The notes: generated from the sequence alone by a model not told the origin. A stretch of DNA of 64,000 nt from Xanthobacteraceae bacterium (GCA_029266425.1 JAQSWY010000021.1:1-64000); one strand, 5' to 3'; shown: positions 30,299 to 39,031, counted from the first letter of the stretch. Made by a program: numbers and translations.

Positions 30299-31114
30299 TC
30301 AATGCCCCGGTAGCACCAGCACGGTGGGCTTCACCGGTAGGCTCGCGCGTGAGAGCACGATGGAGGGCGAGGGATTGCGTTTCACCTCGTAGCTCCTGTC
30401 CAGCACCCCGAGGAAACGCTCCAGCGTGCCCTCGTTGAAATAATGCATCGGGATCACCAGCGGCGATTCCAGAGCCTTCAACACCTCCATCATGCCCTCG
30501 ACATCGAGCGTGTAGCTGCCGTCGACGGGGGCCAGCACCACATCGATGCGCCCGAGTATGGCGAGGTCGTCGGCGGTCAGCGTGTGGTGCAGATGGCCGA
30601 GATGGGCGATGCACAGGTCAGCGGCGCGGAAGATGAAGATGGAGTTGCCGTTCCGGATCGTGCCGCCTTGCCAGTCGCGGATATTGGTCGACAGGCTGCC
30701 GACCCAGAGATCGCCGACCTGGAGATCGGTGCGGGCCGGCGCGCCATCCTCGCTCCAGCCCTTCAGCACATGTTCGATGCCGGGGTCGGGAGCCCGCGAA
30801 TAATGCGTCGAGTGCGCGCGGTTCATGGTGGCGACGCGCGGCACGACGTCCGGGCGGACAAAGTCGTTGTAATCGGTCGCCACGGTGACGCCGCCGGCGG
30901 TCTCGATCAGGAAGGTAGAGTGGCCGATATAGGTGAGGCCCACCTGGTCCGGATCGAGCGCGCTGGGCTTGAAGGCGGCGGGGATGAGCCGCGGCGGCGC
31001 CTCCGCCACCATTTTGGGGCAGCGCTCGGCCTCGGCGTGGGCCCCCGGAGAAAATGCGAGCGCGAACGGCAGCGCCAGCGCAAATGACGTCAGAAAGGCC
31101 TGGATTCGAACCAT
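30299..31114 (-). CDS. Exported MBL-fold metallohydrolase (UlaG-like)
   Basis: A 271-residue protein with a clear signal peptide (FALALPFALAFSPGAHA). Elements of the metallo-beta-lactamase fold are present: LTYIGHSTFLIETAGGVTVA, then a THYSR segment where the usual HxHxDH would be, AHLGHLHHTLT and VIPMHYFN. It resembles the UlaG/YcbL-like branch. Because the canonical HxHxDH motif is not intact, activity and metal load are uncertain. It converges on the binding-protein gene. Confidence 0.8.
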   Translation of the reverse strand: MVRIQAFLTSFALALPFALAFSPGAHAEAERCPKMVAEAPPRLIPAAFKPSALDPDQVGLTYIGHSTFLIETAGGVTVATDYNDFVRPDVVPRVATMNRAHSTHYSRAPDPGIEHVLKGWSEDGAPARTDLQVGDLWVGSLSTNIRDWQGGTIRNGNSIFIFRAADLCIAHLGHLHHTLTADDLAILGRIDVVLAPVDGSYTLDVEGMMEVLKALESPLVIPMHYFNEGTLERFLGVLDRSYEVKRNPSPSIVLSRASLPVKPTVLVLPGH

Positions 31115-31220
31115 GAAACCGCTCCGCCGCGAAACCGCGGAGCAAATGGTCGGCGATGCGGCGACGCTACGCGAGTAACGATTTCGCGTGGTTCAACTGA
31201 GAGACCTGGAGCGACCTCGT

Positions 31221-31320
31221 CCTGCGAGCGCAGCGAGCCTCGAAGGATGCTGAAACAGAAGACGGTCATCCGGGGCGGGCATCCTTCGAGGCCCGGCTAC
31301 TGCCGGGCACCTCAGGATGA
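31221..31320. repeat. Intergenic palindromic repeats, family A (two inverted copies)
   Basis: The left copy ends with CGAGCCTCGAAGGATGC (to 31250). The right copy starts GCATCCTTCGAGGCCCGGC (31279) and ends CACCTCAGGATGA (31320). Both match the family near 17.1 kb and face each other, so the pair could form a long hairpin. They lie between the two MBL-fold genes, at the 3' end of one. Confidence 0.75.
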
Positions 31321-31335
31321 GGTCGTTTATTGGGA

Positions 31336-31974
31336 TCAGCCTCTCAAGAACGGGTTGGTCACCTTCTCCATGCCGATGTTCGAGGCGTTACCGTGGCCCG
31401 GCAGGATGGTGAAGGCGTCGCCGAGGGTGAGCAGCTTGGCCTTGATGCCCTTGATCAGCAGATCGCCGTCGCCATAGGGGAAATCGCTGCGCCCGACCGA
31501 GCGCTGGAACAGCGTGTCGCCGACGATGGCAATGAAATTGTCCTTGTTCACCAGCACGATATGCCCCGGCGTGTGGCCCGGCACCTGCAGCACCTCGAAC
31601 GCCAGGCCGGCAATGTCGACGCTGTCGCCCTCGTTCAGCCAGCGGCCGGGCGTGACCGCGCGGCCGGGAATGCCGGTGCGCTCGCCATCGGCGACAAGAT
31701 TGTCGAGCAGGAACTTGTCGGCCTCGTTCGGCCCCTCGATCGGGACGTTCAGCGTCTCGGCAAGCTCGGCGGCACCGCCGGCATGGTCGATATGGCCATG
31801 GGTCAGCACGATCTTCTCGGGCGTGACTTCCAGTTCCTCCAGCGCGGCGAGGATGTTGGGCAGGTCGCCGCCGGGATCGATCACCGCGCCGCGTTTCGTC
31901 GTCTCGTCCCAAACGATCGAACAGTTCTGCTGGAACGGGGTGACGGGAACGATGGCGATCTTCAGTTCGGGCAT
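31336..31974 (-). CDS. MBL-fold metallohydrolase (glyoxalase II-like, YcbL type)
   Basis: A 212-residue cytoplasmic hydrolase. The zinc motif [17 protein letters not shown] is complete, followed by [32 protein letters not shown] and [11 protein letters not shown]. Length and motifs fit the YcbL/GloB-like group, which hydrolyses thioesters such as S-lactoylglutathione. It lacks the extra C-terminal domain of true GloB. ATG 31974 has GAGGAG upstream. It diverges from lepA. Confidence 0.9.
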   Translation of the reverse strand: MPELKIAIVPVTPFQQNCSIVWDETTKRGAVIDPGGDLPNILAALEELEVTPEKIVLTHGHIDHAGGAAELAETLNVPIEGPNEADKFLLDNLVADGERTGIPGRAVTPGRWLNEGDSVDIAGLAFEVLQVPGHTPGHIVLVNKDNFIAIVGDTLFQRSVGRSDFPYGDGDLLIKGIKAKLLTLGDAFTILPGHGNASNIGMEKVTNPFLRG

Positions 31975-32097
31975 ATCATCTCCTCGGCTGGGCGGGCGGA
32001 CATTGGGCGATCCGGCCACTCGCCGCAAGATGCCGCCAGGATACCCAACGCAAGGCGCGCCTTGTGGCACCGCAACGCCGATGCTATCCCGCCCGCC

Positions 32098-33903
32098 ATG
32101 AGCACCGAGCCGATCACCAACATCCGCAACTTCTCCATCGTCGCGCATATCGACCACGGGAAGTCGACCCTCGCCGACCGTCTGATCCAGACGACGGGCG
32201 GGCTGACGGAGCGCGAGATGACGGACCAGGTGCTCGACAGCATGGACATCGAGCGCGAACGTGGCATCACCATCAAGGCGCAGACCGTGCGCCTCGCCTA
32301 CAAGGCCAAGGACGGCAACACCTATGTGCTCAACCTGATCGACACGCCCGGCCATGTCGACTTCGCCTATGAGGTGAACCGCTCGCTCGCCGCGGTCGAG
32401 GGCTCACTGCTGGTGGTCGACGCCTCGCAGGGCGTCGAAGCGCAGACGCTGGCGAACGTCTACCAGGCGATCGACAACAATCACGAGATCGTCCCGGTCC
32501 TCAACAAGGTCGACCTGCCGGCGGCCGAGCCGGACAAGGTGAAGGCGCAGATCGAGGACGTGATCGGGCTAGACGCCTCGGACGCCGTCCTCATCTCGGC
32601 CAAGACCGGCCTCGGCATTCCCGACGTGCTGGAAGCCATCGTCACCCGCCTGCCGCCGCCCAAGGGCGACCGAGAGGCGCCGCTCAAGGCGCTGCTGGTC
32701 GACTCTTGGTATGACGTCTATCTCGGCGTCGTGGTGCTGGTGCGCATCGTCGACGGCGTGATGAAGAAGGGCCAGCGCATCAAGATGATGCAGACCGGCG
32801 CGGCCTACGAGATCGACCGGGTCGGCGTGTTCACGCCGAAGCTCACCGCCATGGCCGAGCTCGGTCCGGGCGAGATCGGCTTCCTCACCGGCTCGATCAA
32901 GGAAGTGGCTGATACCCGCGTCGGCGACACCATCACCGAGGAGAAGCGGCCGACGGCGGCAGCGCTGCCGGGCTTCAAGCCGGCCCAGCCGGTGGTGTTC
33001 TGCGGCCTGTTCCCGGTCGATGCCGCGGATTTCGAGGATCTGCGCGCGGCGATGGGCAAGCTCCGGCTCAATGACGCCTCGTTCTCGTTCGAGATGGAGA
33101 CCAGCGCCGCCCTTGGTTTCGGCTTCCGCTGCGGCTTCCTCGGGCTGCTGCACCTCGAAATCATCCAGGAGCGGCTGGAGCGCGAGTTCAATCTCGACCT
33201 GATCGCCACCGCGCCGTCGGTGATCTACGAGATCGAGCTGAACGACGGCACGGTGCTGGAACTGCACAACCCGGCCGACATGCCGGACGTGGTGCGCATC
33301 AAGGAGATCCGTGAGCCCTGGATCCGGGCGACCATCCTGACGCCGGACGACTATCTCGGCGCGGTGCTCAAGCTCTGCCAGGACCGCCGCGGCACCCAGA
33401 TCGAACTGACCTATGTCGGCTCGCGCGCCATGGTCACCTACGACCTGCCGCTCAATGAGGTGGTGTTCGATTTCTATGACCGGCTGAAATCGATCTCCAA
33501 GGGCTATGCCTCGTTCGATTACCAGATCACCGACTACCGTGTCGGCGATCTCGTCAAGATGTCGATCCTGGTCAATGCCGAGCCGGTCGATGCGCTCTCT
33601 ATGCTGGTGCACCGCGCCCGCGCCGAATATCGCGGCCGGGCGATGTGCGAGAAGCTGAAGGACCTGATCCCGCAGCATCTGTTCCAGATTCCGATCCAGG
33701 CGGCGATCGGCGCCAAGATCATCGCCCGCGAGACCATCCGCGCGCTGCGCAAGGACGTGACCGCGAAGTGCTATGGCGGCGACATCACCCGCAAGCGCAA
33801 GCTTCTGGAGAAGCAGAAGGAAGGCAAGAAGAAGATGCGCCAGTTCGGCCGCGTCGAGATCCCGCAGGAAGCCTTCATCGCCGCGTTGAAGGTGGACGAC
33901 TGA
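32098..33903 (+). CDS. lepA: Elongation factor 4 (LepA)
   Basis: A 601-residue ribosome-associated GTPase that back-translocates or remodels stalled ribosomes. [20 protein letters not shown] is the P-loop. [19 protein letters not shown] is switch [15 protein letters not shown] is switch II and LNKVDLPAA supplies the guanine-specific residues. The C-terminal LepA domain ends [20 protein letters not shown]. Length equals the family norm (about 600). ATG 32098 is selected because homologues start at about this distance before the P-loop. Confidence 0.97.
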   Translation: MSTEPITNIRNFSIVAHIDHGKSTLADRLIQTTGGLTEREMTDQVLDSMDIERERGITIKAQTVRLAYKAKDGNTYVLNLIDTPGHVDFAYEVNRSLAAVEGSLLVVDASQGVEAQTLANVYQAIDNNHEIVPVLNKVDLPAAEPDKVKAQIEDVIGLDASDAVLISAKTGLGIPDVLEAIVTRLPPPKGDREAPLKALLVDSWYDVYLGVVVLVRIVDGVMKKGQRIKMMQTGAAYEIDRVGVFTPKLTAMAELGPGEIGFLTGSIKEVADTRVGDTITEEKRPTAAALPGFKPAQPVVFCGLFPVDAADFEDLRAAMGKLRLNDASFSFEMETSAALGFGFRCGFLGLLHLEIIQERLEREFNLDLIATAPSVIYEIELNDGTVLELHNPADMPDVVRIKEIREPWIRATILTPDDYLGAVLKLCQDRRGTQIELTYVGSRAMVTYDLPLNEVVFDFYDRLKSISKGYASFDYQITDYRVGDLVKMSILVNAEPVDALSMLVHRARAEYRGRAMCEKLKDLIPQHLFQIPIQAAIGAKIIARETIRALRKDVTAKCYGGDITRKRKLLEKQKEGKKKMRQFGRVEIPQEAFIAALKVDD

Positions 33904-33918
33904 GTGATCCGCCGGCGG

Positions 33919-34800
33919 CTATCTCGGCCGCCGGGTGCGCACGAAGCCGTAAAGGTCGCGATTTCTCTGCGCGGTGAGGATCGGGTCGCCGATGCCGATC
34001 TTCTTCGGCAGCTCGGCGGGGATCAGCGCCGCGAGCGCAGCCGCGAACTGCTCATGGGCCAGGCGGCTCGATTCCACCCGTACCGGGAATGGATGCTCGC
34101 GGACACGCCCGATGGTCGGATTAGTGTTGATCTCATAGATTTCCAGCCGGCCGTCGACCGTGGTGAAATCAGCACGGCCATAGTCGATCTCGGCGACGTC
34201 GAAAGCCGGCCGGACCGCCTCCGAATAGGCGCCGTCGCGGATGCTGCGTAACTCCTCATCATAGAGTTCCTGTCCAGCGACGCCCAGCGTGCCGGACTTC
34301 GCCTTCCAGCCGCCTTCGTGCACGGAGGGCCACTGCACCATCCGCTCTCCGATGCGCTGGATCGCCAGCTTGCGATAGAGGCCCTCGCGGAGCGGGGCAG
34401 CCTTGTACTCGACGATCATCAGATCGGTATAGGGAAAACCCTCAACCTCGGCGGCTGCGAGGGCGGCTGCGAGTTCGTCCGGCGTGTGCAGCAAGTCGCC
34501 CAGCGGGCCGCGATGGGCGCGCTCGGTGCGCAGGAAGACCGGGAACCGGTCGACTAGATGGCGGTCCTTCGGCCGCCAGACCCTGAAGCTGTTCACCCCT
34601 GATTCGAACAGGTCGTTCAAAAGGTCGAACCGCGGCTTGAACCTCGCCGGGTCGTTCAAAGCCGGGGCGCCCGCCTTTCTGATGTTTCGATAATGCCGGG
34701 CCGCCAGTTCCAGGTCCCAGAAGTTCAACCGATCGAGGTCGGTGAAGATATAGACGGCTCCTTGCAGCGAGAAAGACCGGAACAGCGCGTCATAACTCAT
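33919..34800 (-). CDS. ATP-grasp-like protein next to the candidate RiPP precursor
   Basis: A 293-residue cytoplasmic protein. The C-terminal part has the ATP-grasp metal-site pattern: EIDYGRADFTTVDGRLEIYEI at about 204-224 (split as EIDYGRADF and LEIYEINTNP), with acidic and Asn residues positioned to bind Mg-ATP. The N-terminal part contains NDPARFKPRFDLLNDLFESG and RFPVFLRTERAHRGPLGDLL. I do not recognise a characterised family. It diverges from the repeat-peptide gene across an AT-rich 270-base promoter region, so a link to peptide modification is possible but unproven. Similar proteins also occur outside RiPP loci, as far as I recall. ATG 34818 is an alternative start. Confidence 0.72.
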   Translation of the reverse strand: MSYDALFRSFSLQGAVYIFTDLDRLNFWDLELAARHYRNIRKAGAPALNDPARFKPRFDLLNDLFESGVNSFRVWRPKDRHLVDRFPVFLRTERAHRGPLGDLLHTPDELAAALAAAEVEGFPYTDLMIVEYKAAPLREGLYRKLAIQRIGERMVQWPSVHEGGWKAKSGTLGVAGQELYDEELRSIRDGAYSEAVRPAFDVAEIDYGRADFTTVDGRLEIYEINTNPTIGRVREHPFPVRVESSRLAHEQFAAALAALIPAELPKKIGIGDPILTAQRNRDLYGFVRTRRPR

Positions 34801-35070
34801 GACGTTCCATGCCGGCATGTGTCGGTTCCGACGCAGTGGGGCGAATGTGTAGCTATGGTGTCTGGTCGAAATGAACGTAATCATGCGACTTTGTTTTGTA
34901 TATTTATGATTGCTATATGAAATACTTGATCATCCGGAAGTAATCAAGCGTCGTGCCTTCGCATAATTAGCGGTACCATGGTATATATAAATGAGTTTCA
35001 TTGCGCCTTCTTCCCAATGCAACATGTGGATGCTAGCCTCTTCTCTCCACTTTGGAATGGGGGTGTGCCT
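34801..35070. promoter_or_regulatory. AT-rich divergent promoter region with inverted repeat
   Basis: About 270 bases much richer in A and T than the surroundings, with tracts such as TTTGTTTTGTATATTTATG. It contains the inverted repeat CTTGAT (34926-34931) and ATCAAG (34944-34949), separated by 12 bases. It serves the ATP-grasp-like gene leftward and the repeat-peptide gene rightward. Low GC may indicate silencing by nucleoid proteins or recent transfer (inference). Confidence 0.55.
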
Positions 35071-35328
35071 ATGAAAGAGATCAATCTCGACGCCACGAAG
35101 CTGCTCGGTTTTCGCCTGACCACGACCGCCTCGATCGGCGCCAAGATCGGCGACAAGCCGAACGGGGTCAGCCCGGTGATCGGGGCCAAGGTCGGCAACA
35201 AGCCGCTCGAAACCAGTGTCAGGATCGGCGCCAAGGTCGGCAGCAAGCCTTCGGTCATCGGGGCGAAGGTCGGCGTGAAGCCGATCATTCCCGGCGCCAA
35301 GATTGGCGTTAAGCCGGTCAACATCTGA
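35071..35328 (+). CDS. Candidate RiPP precursor with five GAKxGxKP repeats
   Basis: An 85-residue peptide. Residues 1-21 look like a leader (MKEINLDATKLLGFRLTTTA). The rest contains five GAKxGxKP units at residues 23-30, 38-45, 53-60, 64-71 and 75-82, joined by short linkers and ending VNI. Lysines and prolines are invariant in the units; there is no cysteine and no signal peptide. ATG 35071 lies after a GGGGGTG ribosome site; a frame open from 34978 is mostly upstream region. A repeated core behind a leader, with an HExxH enzyme gene directly downstream, is the pattern of multi-core RiPP precursors. The product and modification are unknown. Confidence is high that it is a gene, moderate that it is a RiPP. 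Confidence 0.8.
   Translation: MKEINLDATKLLGFRLTTTASIGAKIGDKPNGVSPVIGAKVGNKPLETSVRIGAKVGSKPSVIGAKVGVKPIIPGAKIGVKPVNI
35137..35316 (+). repeat. Five-fold GAKxGxKP coding repeat
   Basis: The units start at 35137, 35182, 35227, 35260 and 35293. Spacings are 45, 45, 33 and 33 bases. Codons differ slightly among copies while the Gly, Ala, Lys and Pro positions are kept, which argues for selection on the protein and not only recent duplication. Confidence 0.85.
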
Positions 35329-35343
35329 AACCAACGCACGATC

Positions 35344-35372
35344 AAGGCGGCCGGTCATTGGCCGGCTGTCTT
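35344..35372 (+). terminator. Attenuator-like hairpin between peptide and HExxH genes
   Basis: AAGGCGGCCGG (35344-35354) pairs with CCGGCTGTCTT (35362-35372) across a 7-base loop, giving 11 pairs, two of them G-U. No long U-run follows, so termination would be partial. Such a hairpin could make more precursor mRNA than enzyme mRNA (inference). Confidence 0.6.
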
Positions 35373-35392
35373 GACGCGTTGCTCAGCTTGCC

Positions 35393-36379
35393 ATGACAGA
35401 ATTTTCGTTCACCCCGGACGCCGAGCAGGCGCGCATCGGCGACCGTAAGATGCGGCAGGGCCTTGCGGACAGCCTGGCCTATGTGGTCGAGGAGATTGAT
35501 GGTGCGATCGCCTTCGATCGCAGCTCGATCGAGACGAACATTGCACGGATGCGCGATGGCGCGCGCTTCGCACCCAGTGCGTTCGGCCATTATTATCTGG
35601 CCGTCCAAGCCATTGCTGACGAGAATTTCGCGCACGTCAGCTATCATCTCGACGCGATCGGGCGCCAGCAGCCCTTGTCCGATGAGATGGAGATCGTCGA
35701 GCTCAGCGAAGCCGCACTCGGCAAGGACGCGGAGATCTATACGACGCTGCTCGGCGCCGAGGATTCCTCCTCGCTGCGCTTTCTGGCGCCGCCCAAGCCC
35801 GTCGCCGAGCAATTCGCCTCCCGCTTCCGGAACGGGATGGCCCTGCTCGATCGGGCCGCTCCGACGCTCGCCGAAGAGGTACGTGTCCTCGTCAGCCAGA
35901 TGGTGATGGCGGTCGGCGACAAGAGCTTCGCCTATGAGTTCGATGGCGCCTCGGTCTACAGCCTGTGGGGCGCGCTGTTCCTCAATGCCGAATCCCACGT
36001 GACGCCGCTCGCCATGGCAGAGGCCATCGCCCATGAGGCCGGGCATAGCCTCTTGTTCGGCATGTCGGTGGACGAGCCGCTGGTGCGCAATCCCGACGAT
36101 GCGCTCTATCCGTCGCCGCTGCGCGTCGATCTGCGGCCCATGGACGGCATCTATCACGCCACGTTCGTGTCCTCGCGCATGCACTGGGCGATGCAGACCC
36201 TGATCGATTCCGGGCAGCTGGACGACGAGCAGCGCGTCGCCGCGGCCGAAGCGAGGGACGGGGATACCAGGAACTTCTGGGCCGGCTACAAGACCGTCGC
36301 AGAATTCGGCGACCTGACGCTGACGGGCCGTTCGATCATGACGGCGGCGCATGCCTATATGGCGTCCGTCGCGGCTTGA
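35393..36379 (+). CDS. HExxH-domain protein (candidate peptide hydroxylase)
   Basis: A 328-residue cytoplasmic protein. Its HEAGH motif (residues 214-218) is followed by SPLRVDLRPMDGIYHATFVS (241-260). This order matches the HExxH-motif domain (TIGR04267, also annotated as aKG-HExxH-type peptide beta-hydroxylase), which occurs in RiPP loci such as those with FxsA/FxsB. In those the radical-SAM partner is adjacent; none is seen here. The first 210 residues are helical (GHYYLAVQAIADENFAHVSY). It lies 64 bases after the repeat peptide, which I infer to be its substrate. A plain zinc peptidase is the alternative. Confidence 0.8.
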   Translation: MTEFSFTPDAEQARIGDRKMRQGLADSLAYVVEEIDGAIAFDRSSIETNIARMRDGARFAPSAFGHYYLAVQAIADENFAHVSYHLDAIGRQQPLSDEMEIVELSEAALGKDAEIYTTLLGAEDSSSLRFLAPPKPVAEQFASRFRNGMALLDRAAPTLAEEVRVLVSQMVMAVGDKSFAYEFDGASVYSLWGALFLNAESHVTPLAMAEAIAHEAGHSLLFGMSVDEPLVRNPDDALYPSPLRVDLRPMDGIYHATFVSSRMHWAMQTLIDSGQLDDEQRVAAAEARDGDTRNFWAGYKTVAEFGDLTLTGRSIMTAAHAYMASVAA

Positions 36380-36394
36380 GCGTCCGACCGAGAA

Positions 36395-36452
36395 CTCCAA
36401 ATCGCCCATCCCCGGACGTGATCCGGGGATCTAGCCACGCCGCACGTGCCGT
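36395..36452. repeat. Intergenic palindromic repeat, family C
   Basis: GAACTCCAAATCGCCCATCC is followed by CCGGACGTGATCCGGGGATC. The same block, with few changes, occurs at 41000-41060. The inner CCCCGGAC/GATCCGGGG can form a hairpin. The rest of 36380-36622 shows no gene. Confidence 0.7.
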
Positions 36453-36622
36453 GCATCGCCCCCTCAAGCGGCAGTCATGAACCGGCTAATCGAGCGACCC
36501 GACGCGCGCGTTGTCGGCCGCGGTCCGGCTGACGTCCGGCTTCCGTTTCTGTCGGCTTCCGAATCGCGATTATTTGTGTTCACATCTCGCTGGGCTCGGT
36601 CGCCTCTGCAGGAGATAGGACG

Positions 36623-36817
36623 ATGTACAAATTCGAAGTCTATCAGGACAAGTCCGGCGAGTTCCGCTTCCGCTTCAAGGCGTCGAACGGTGAAACCATG
36701 TTCTCGTCGGAAGGCTACAAGGCCAAGGCTTCGGCGCTGAGCGCGATCGAATCGATCAAGAAGAACGCCCCGGGTGCGAGCGTGGTCGACCTCTCGGCCG
36801 ACGCCGCCAAGGCCTGA
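36623..36817 (+). CDS. YegP/DUF1508-family small protein
   Basis: A 64-residue protein with one complete DUF1508 unit: YKFEVYQDKSGEFRFRFKAS, then NGETMFSSEGYKAKASALSA and IESIKKNAPGASVVDL. E. coli YegP carries two such units; single-unit forms are common in alphaproteobacteria. Its function is unknown. AGGA precedes ATG 36623. Confidence 0.9.
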   Translation: MYKFEVYQDKSGEFRFRFKASNGETMFSSEGYKAKASALSAIESIKKNAPGASVVDLSADAAKA

Positions 36818-36833
36818 ATCTTCGTCATGAGAA

Positions 36834-36854
36834 AGGCCGGGCGATGCCCGGCCT
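36834..36854. terminator. Bidirectional hairpin terminator
   Basis: AGGCCGGGC (36834-36842) and GCCCGGCCT (36846-36854) form a perfect 9-bp stem with a 3-base loop, between the convergent YegP and PRC-barrel genes. The flanks carry only short A or T runs, so strength is uncertain. Confidence 0.65.
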
Positions 36855-36878
36855 CCCGTCTTCCAACCGATCGTCCCG

Positions 36879-37262
36879 TCAGATCACATAGGGCGGAACG
36901 CGGTAATAGTCGTCGACCTTGCGATCCCAGTCGCTTTCCGACCATGTCGTCTCGTCGAGGCTGGCATGGTGCGGCGCGCCGGTCAGCTGCTCGTCAGTGA
37001 TGTCGACGACATAGCCGTCGAGGTTCTCGTCGTATTTCAGCAATGACCACGGCAGCGGATAATAATCCTCGCCAAAGCCGAGGAAGCCGCCAAAGCTCAT
37101 CACCGCATAGGCGGTCTGGCCGGTCAGCTTGTCGATCATGACGCGGGCGATCGAGCCGATGCGATCGCCATTGGGGCGATACACGGCCGTGCCTTCGACC
37201 TTGTCGCTGCCGATCAGCGTCATGGTCTCGCGGGATTCTAGATTCTGCTGTGTGCTCCGCAT
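36879..37262 (-). CDS. PRC-barrel domain protein
   Basis: A 127-residue protein with one PRC-barrel (GSDKVEGTAVYRPNGDRIGS, then IARVMIDKLTGQTAYAVMSF and GFLGFGEDYYPLPWSLLKYD). Alphaproteobacteria encode many of these small proteins, often stress-induced; the domain binds RNA or protein partners. ATG 37262 has GGAGGG just upstream, ruling out the longer open frame. It diverges from the next hypothetical gene. Confidence 0.9.
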   Translation of the reverse strand: MRSTQQNLESRETMTLIGSDKVEGTAVYRPNGDRIGSIARVMIDKLTGQTAYAVMSFGGFLGFGEDYYPLPWSLLKYDENLDGYVVDITDEQLTGAPHHASLDETTWSESDWDRKVDDYYRVPPYVI

Positions 37263-37396
37263 CTTTCCCTCCGGTTCGAACTGATGAGAGGTCAACGCGC
37301 CTTGGGAGGCCCCGGTTCCGGCCCATTGCGGCCGTTGCCGGTGCTGCCGGAGTGCGCGATGATCCTCCTCGCTCGGTTTTGCGGGAGGCGAAGGCA

Positions 37397-37732
37397 ATGG
37401 CGATCGTCGTCGAGGCTTCACCGGAGATCGGGCCGGAGTTGCTGGCGTATCTCGCGGCGCAAGGTCTGGCGCCAACCGTACCGGAGAAGCGCAATCTCAA
37501 TTTCACCAACCCTCAGGTCATGCAGATCATACTGACGCTCTCCAGCGCCGGGCTCGCCGAGATCGTGCGGTTTGCGCTCGCGCGCTATCTCCCGGACGGC
37601 TCGGGGACGGAGAGGGCGCTCGCCGCACTGAAGGAACTGACCATCGTGATCGACGGCGAGAAGGTGCCGATCGAGCGTCTCGCCAAGCCGGGCGAGATCG
37701 AGAAGATCGTCAGGGAACGCGACGAGATCTGA
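37397..37732 (+). CDS. Small hypothetical protein
   Basis: A 111-residue protein of unknown function (FTNPQVMQIILTLSSAGLAE and IVIDGEKVPIERLAKPGEIE). The middle has an amphipathic helical segment but no confident membrane span. GGGAGG precedes ATG 37397 by about 8 bases. Reading from 37250 would include divergent promoter sequence. It converges on the putative metallopeptidase gene with 3 bases between stops. I do not recognise the family. Confidence 0.7.
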   Translation: MAIVVEASPEIGPELLAYLAAQGLAPTVPEKRNLNFTNPQVMQIILTLSSAGLAEIVRFALARYLPDGSGTERALAALKELTIVIDGEKVPIERLAKPGEIEKIVRERDEI

Positions 37733-37735
37733 GGT

Positions 37736-38905
37736 TCAGCCGAGCGTCAGCGGAACCGGGCGCACGCCGGCGCGATGCAGGGCCGCAAGGTTCGGCGCGA
37801 CCGCCTGCCAATAGGCCTCGATCACATTGAGCAGCCCCTTGCAATCGGCGAAATAGCGGTCCTCTGGCCCGACCCCGGTGACGCCCATCACATAGGTCTG
37901 CAACATCTGCGCGCGCATTCCGGGCGGGGGATGGGTCGACGTCTCGTGCGCCGCGATCGTGCCGGTGTTGAGCACATCGACGGTGCGCAGCAGAATCTCC
38001 ATGCCGGCTAAGAAACTGCAGCAGGCGGCGAAGTCGAAAAGCGCCTGGAAGCCGAAGCGCGCCAGCGTTCCGGCGGTGATGGTGAGGCCGAAGCCGTCAG
38101 CCTCGAACTCCTGGTGCCAGGAGGCCAGATACTCCGCTTCGCCGGCATTCTCGATCGGCCGGGTCGCCGCGCGGTTGAAATGCTCCAGGACGGCGTGGCC
38201 GCGCTCATGGGCGATCACGAACAGTTCCATGCCGTCGAGCAGCCCGGCATGCAGCACCTCGCGCTCCGGCTCGTTGAAATAGGACTCGGCATGATGCGGG
38301 TCGCCGCGGACGGCATAGGTGGTGATGAGGTCGAGAAAGCGCCGGCGCAACTCCTCGCCGTCCGCGTCCTCCGCCCTGATGCGGGCGACGGCGCGATCCG
38401 GATCGGCGCTGTGGCGGGTGCTCCCGTCCACACCGAGATCGAGCGGGAAGGCGCGGCTGATGGCCTTGGCGAACAGATTGGCGAAGCCGAACACGCCGTT
38501 CTCGATCAGCAGCAGGAAATAGACCGGGCTGTCGACGGTGACCGCCATGGCATTGACGCGGCCGGAATGCACAGTGCCGAACAGCGGGCGGGGACCCGGC
38601 CAACGCGCGGTGTCGTGCGCCTCCTCGATCAGTCCGTGGAGGCGCAGCAGCGTACCGGCGGTGGAGGGCAGCTCGAACCGGCTCACCCGCCGTTCGGCAT
38701 AATGCTGGGGATAGTCAGCCATCAGGCGGCGCACATGGTCTTCGTATTCCGGCGTCCCGGTACGGCGGGGCATCGCCTCCAGACGGGCGAGGCCGTCCTT
38801 CTCGACACGCCCGCCGCCCTCGCGCATCGCCTTGATGAAGCGGCGCCCATAATGGAGCTGGAGTTCCTCCAGCCGGGTCATCGCATGGTCGAGATCGTCC
38901 GGCAT
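37736..38905 (-). CDS. Putative zinc metallopeptidase (HERGH)
   Basis: A 389-residue protein with HERGH at residues 233-237 (MELFVIAHERGHAVLEHFNR). An EFEAD segment follows at about 266-270 (SWHQEFEADGFGL), the spacing of gluzincin peptidases where the second Glu is the third zinc ligand. The first 200 residues have no recognised domain. No signal peptide or strong membrane span is obvious. The target is unknown. It is unrelated in motif context to the HExxH protein at 35.4 kb, which lacks the EADG element. Confidence 0.72.
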   Translation of the reverse strand: MPDDLDHAMTRLEELQLHYGRRFIKAMREGGGRVEKDGLARLEAMPRRTGTPEYEDHVRRLMADYPQHYAERRVSRFELPSTAGTLLRLHGLIEEAHDTARWPGPRPLFGTVHSGRVNAMAVTVDSPVYFLLLIENGVFGFANLFAKAISRAFPLDLGVDGSTRHSADPDRAVARIRAEDADGEELRRRFLDLITTYAVRGDPHHAESYFNEPEREVLHAGLLDGMELFVIAHERGHAVLEHFNRAATRPIENAGEAEYLASWHQEFEADGFGLTITAGTLARFGFQALFDFAACCSFLAGMEILLRTVDVLNTGTIAAHETSTHPPPGMRAQMLQTYVMGVTGVGPEDRYFADCKGLLNVIEAYWQAVAPNLAALHRAGVRPVPLTLG

Positions 38906-39031
38906 CCCGCGGCCATCGGCGACAGGCTAGCAGGACTCAAGCGGGCACGCACACGCCCGGGCACCGGCGTGCGACTGTTGCGATATGCGCGCCGCTTTGC
39001 TGCTATGTCTTCCGGTGGGGGAGGACGTTCC

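Noticed and set aside
37736..38905. Second HExxH gene as part of the candidate RiPP locus
   Set aside because: Its HERGH is followed by a gluzincin-like EFEAD segment and lacks the SPLR-x-DLRP block. Three unrelated genes separate it from the peptide gene.
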